Below, in pieces: positions 32,148 to 32,834 of a stretch of DNA of 32,834 nt (the stretch's first letter is position 1; each line of letters opens with the position of its first letter). The position numbers and the translations under genes were made by a program. The stretch lies in NCBI GenBank assembly GCA_900543875.1, contig UQSV01000013.1, positions 1-32,834 of the forward strand, read 5' to 3'. The DNA comes from an uncultured Coriobacteriaceae bacterium. GTDB lineage: Bacteria; Actinomycetota; Coriobacteriia; Coriobacteriales; Atopobiaceae. The notes under the pieces are model-generated. The model did no database searches and was not told the DNA's origin. It was given only the letters and a program-made list of their open reading frames with translations.

Positions 32148-32447
32148 ATGGAGAACGAAGTTCCTTCCGTCAACAGGGTCGACGAGATTCGCGAGAAGCT
32201 CCAGGGCCTCCAGGGCGAACGCCTCAAGGTGAGGGCCAACATGGGCCGCTCCCGCATCGTCGAGCGCACCGGTACCCTCGTCATGGCACACCCCTCGCTC
32301 TTTGTCCTCGAGGTCGACGAGCACCGTGGCCGCAAGGCCCGCCAGTCCTACCAGTACGTCGACGTGCTCACCGGCACCGTCGAACTGTTCGACATCGAGA
32401 CTGGCGAGCGCCTGTTTGACTTCGTGGCCGCCGAGCCCCTCGAGTAG
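32148..32447 (+). CDS. veg: Veg family protein
   Basis: 99 residues. RVDEIREKLQGLQGERLKVR, NMGRSRIVERTGTLVMAHPS and YQYVDVLTGTVELFD align with Bacillus subtilis Veg, a small beta-barrel protein linked to biofilm and spore physiology, here with longer ends. Its exact role is unknown. The ATG at 32148 has only a weak AGAGAG upstream. It precedes ispE by 9 bases; in Firmicutes veg also commonly precedes ispE, which supports both assignments. Confidence 0.9.
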   Translation: MENEVPSVNRVDEIREKLQGLQGERLKVRANMGRSRIVERTGTLVMAHPSLFVLEVDEHRGRKARQSYQYVDVLTGTVELFDIETGERLFDFVAAEPLE

Positions 32448-32456
32448 GACTGTCGC

Positions 32457-32834
32457 ATGGCTTGCCGCCAGGTCGTTGAGACTCCCTGCAAGGTTAACCT
32501 GCACCTGGGCGTTCACCGGGGTAGGGACGGGCGTGGCTACCACCGGGTCGACTCGGTGATGGTCCCGGTGAGCCCGTGCGACACCATCGTGGTGGAGGAC
32601 GCGCCCGCGCTCGAGGTCTGCCACGAGCCCGCGCTCGAGGTCGAGCCCGAGCGCACGACGGTCTGGCGCGCGGCGACGATGCTCGCCGCCGAGCTGGGCG
32701 AGAGCCCCAACGTGCGCGTGAGCGTCACGGCGCGCATCCCCGAGAAGGCGGGCTTGGGCGGCTCGTCCGCAGACGCCGGCGCCGTGCTGCGCGCGCTGGC
32801 CCAGCGCTGGGACGTTGACGTGCACGATGAGCGC
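32457..32834 (+). CDS. ispE: 4-diphosphocytidyl-2-C-methyl-D-erythritol kinase, N-terminal part (cut by window edge)
   Basis: 126 codons open to the end of the window. GHMP kinase of the MEP isoprenoid pathway, ATP-dependent phosphorylation of CDP-ME. The catalytic lysine segment PCKVNLHLGV is at 10-19, GYHRVDSVMVPV follows, and the ATP loop is EKAGLGGSSADAGAV. The ATG at 32457 has TAGGAC 7-10 bases upstream and is 9 bases after the veg stop. Its presence implies the MEP route to isoprenoids. Confidence 0.92.
   Translation, partial: MACRQVVETPCKVNLHLGVHRGRDGRGYHRVDSVMVPVSPCDTIVVEDAPALEVCHEPALEVEPERTTVWRAATMLAAELGESPNVRVSVTARIPEKAGLGGSSADAGAVLRALAQRWDVDVHDER

Overview
The window is dense, GC-rich bacterial chromosome with housekeeping genes on both strands, short gaps, no rRNA, no CRISPR array and no recognisable transposase. 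High GC, Gram-positive style Shine-Dalgarno sites, a Veg-family protein, a UvrX-like Y-family polymerase with a YolD partner behind a Gram-positive type LexA box, the large clostridial form of PurL, and abundant palindromic intergenic repeats together suggest an anaerobic Coriobacteriia member, plausibly Atopobiaceae (Olsenella and relatives). The taxonomy is inference; no marker gene in the window fixes it.

Layout. 1-6.6 kb: 5' part of purL (minus), an atypical short-chain dehydrogenase (minus), a transglutaminase-like protein (plus), a U32 protein present as two overlapping genes (plus) and a DJ-1/PfpI protein (plus). 6.6-19.5 kb: homoserine dehydrogenase (minus), a small four-cysteine protein, then a genome-maintenance neighbourhood: Nudix hydrolase + RecQ (ATGA-coupled), Y-family polymerase + YolD protein (8-nt overlap, LexA box in front), an XRE regulator + QueD-like protein (minus, double palindrome in front), sbcD-sbcC (plus, no gap) and a membrane protein of unknown function. 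19.6-23.3 kb: low-molecular-weight phosphatase, DapL-like aminotransferase and an iron-type alcohol dehydrogenase with a long leader. 23.4-26.0 kb: HAD hydrolase and MurE-type ligase (minus operon). 26.2-30.8 kb: tRNA-Val(UAC), murI-rph-rdgB, nagB and a Cof-type HAD phosphatase. 30.8 kb to the end: M24 Xaa-Pro peptidase (minus), then veg and the 5' part of ispE (plus).

The genes serve cell-wall precursor supply (MurE, MurI, NagB, possibly the DapL-like enzyme), nucleotide quality control (RdgB, Nudix), recombination and damage tolerance (RecQ, SbcCD, Y-family polymerase), RNA maturation (RNase PH, possibly U32) and amino acid metabolism (Hom).

The least explained content is non-coding. Three intergenic elements at about 13.93, 26.04 and 28.84 kb share one long-hairpin architecture. 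A different long inverted repeat lies at 23.37-23.43 kb. Two 16-bp palindromes precede the XRE gene, and a LexA operator precedes the polymerase cassette. No wholly new multi-gene system could be demonstrated. The best candidates for follow-up are the repeat family, the SbcCD-linked membrane protein and the XRE/QueD pair.
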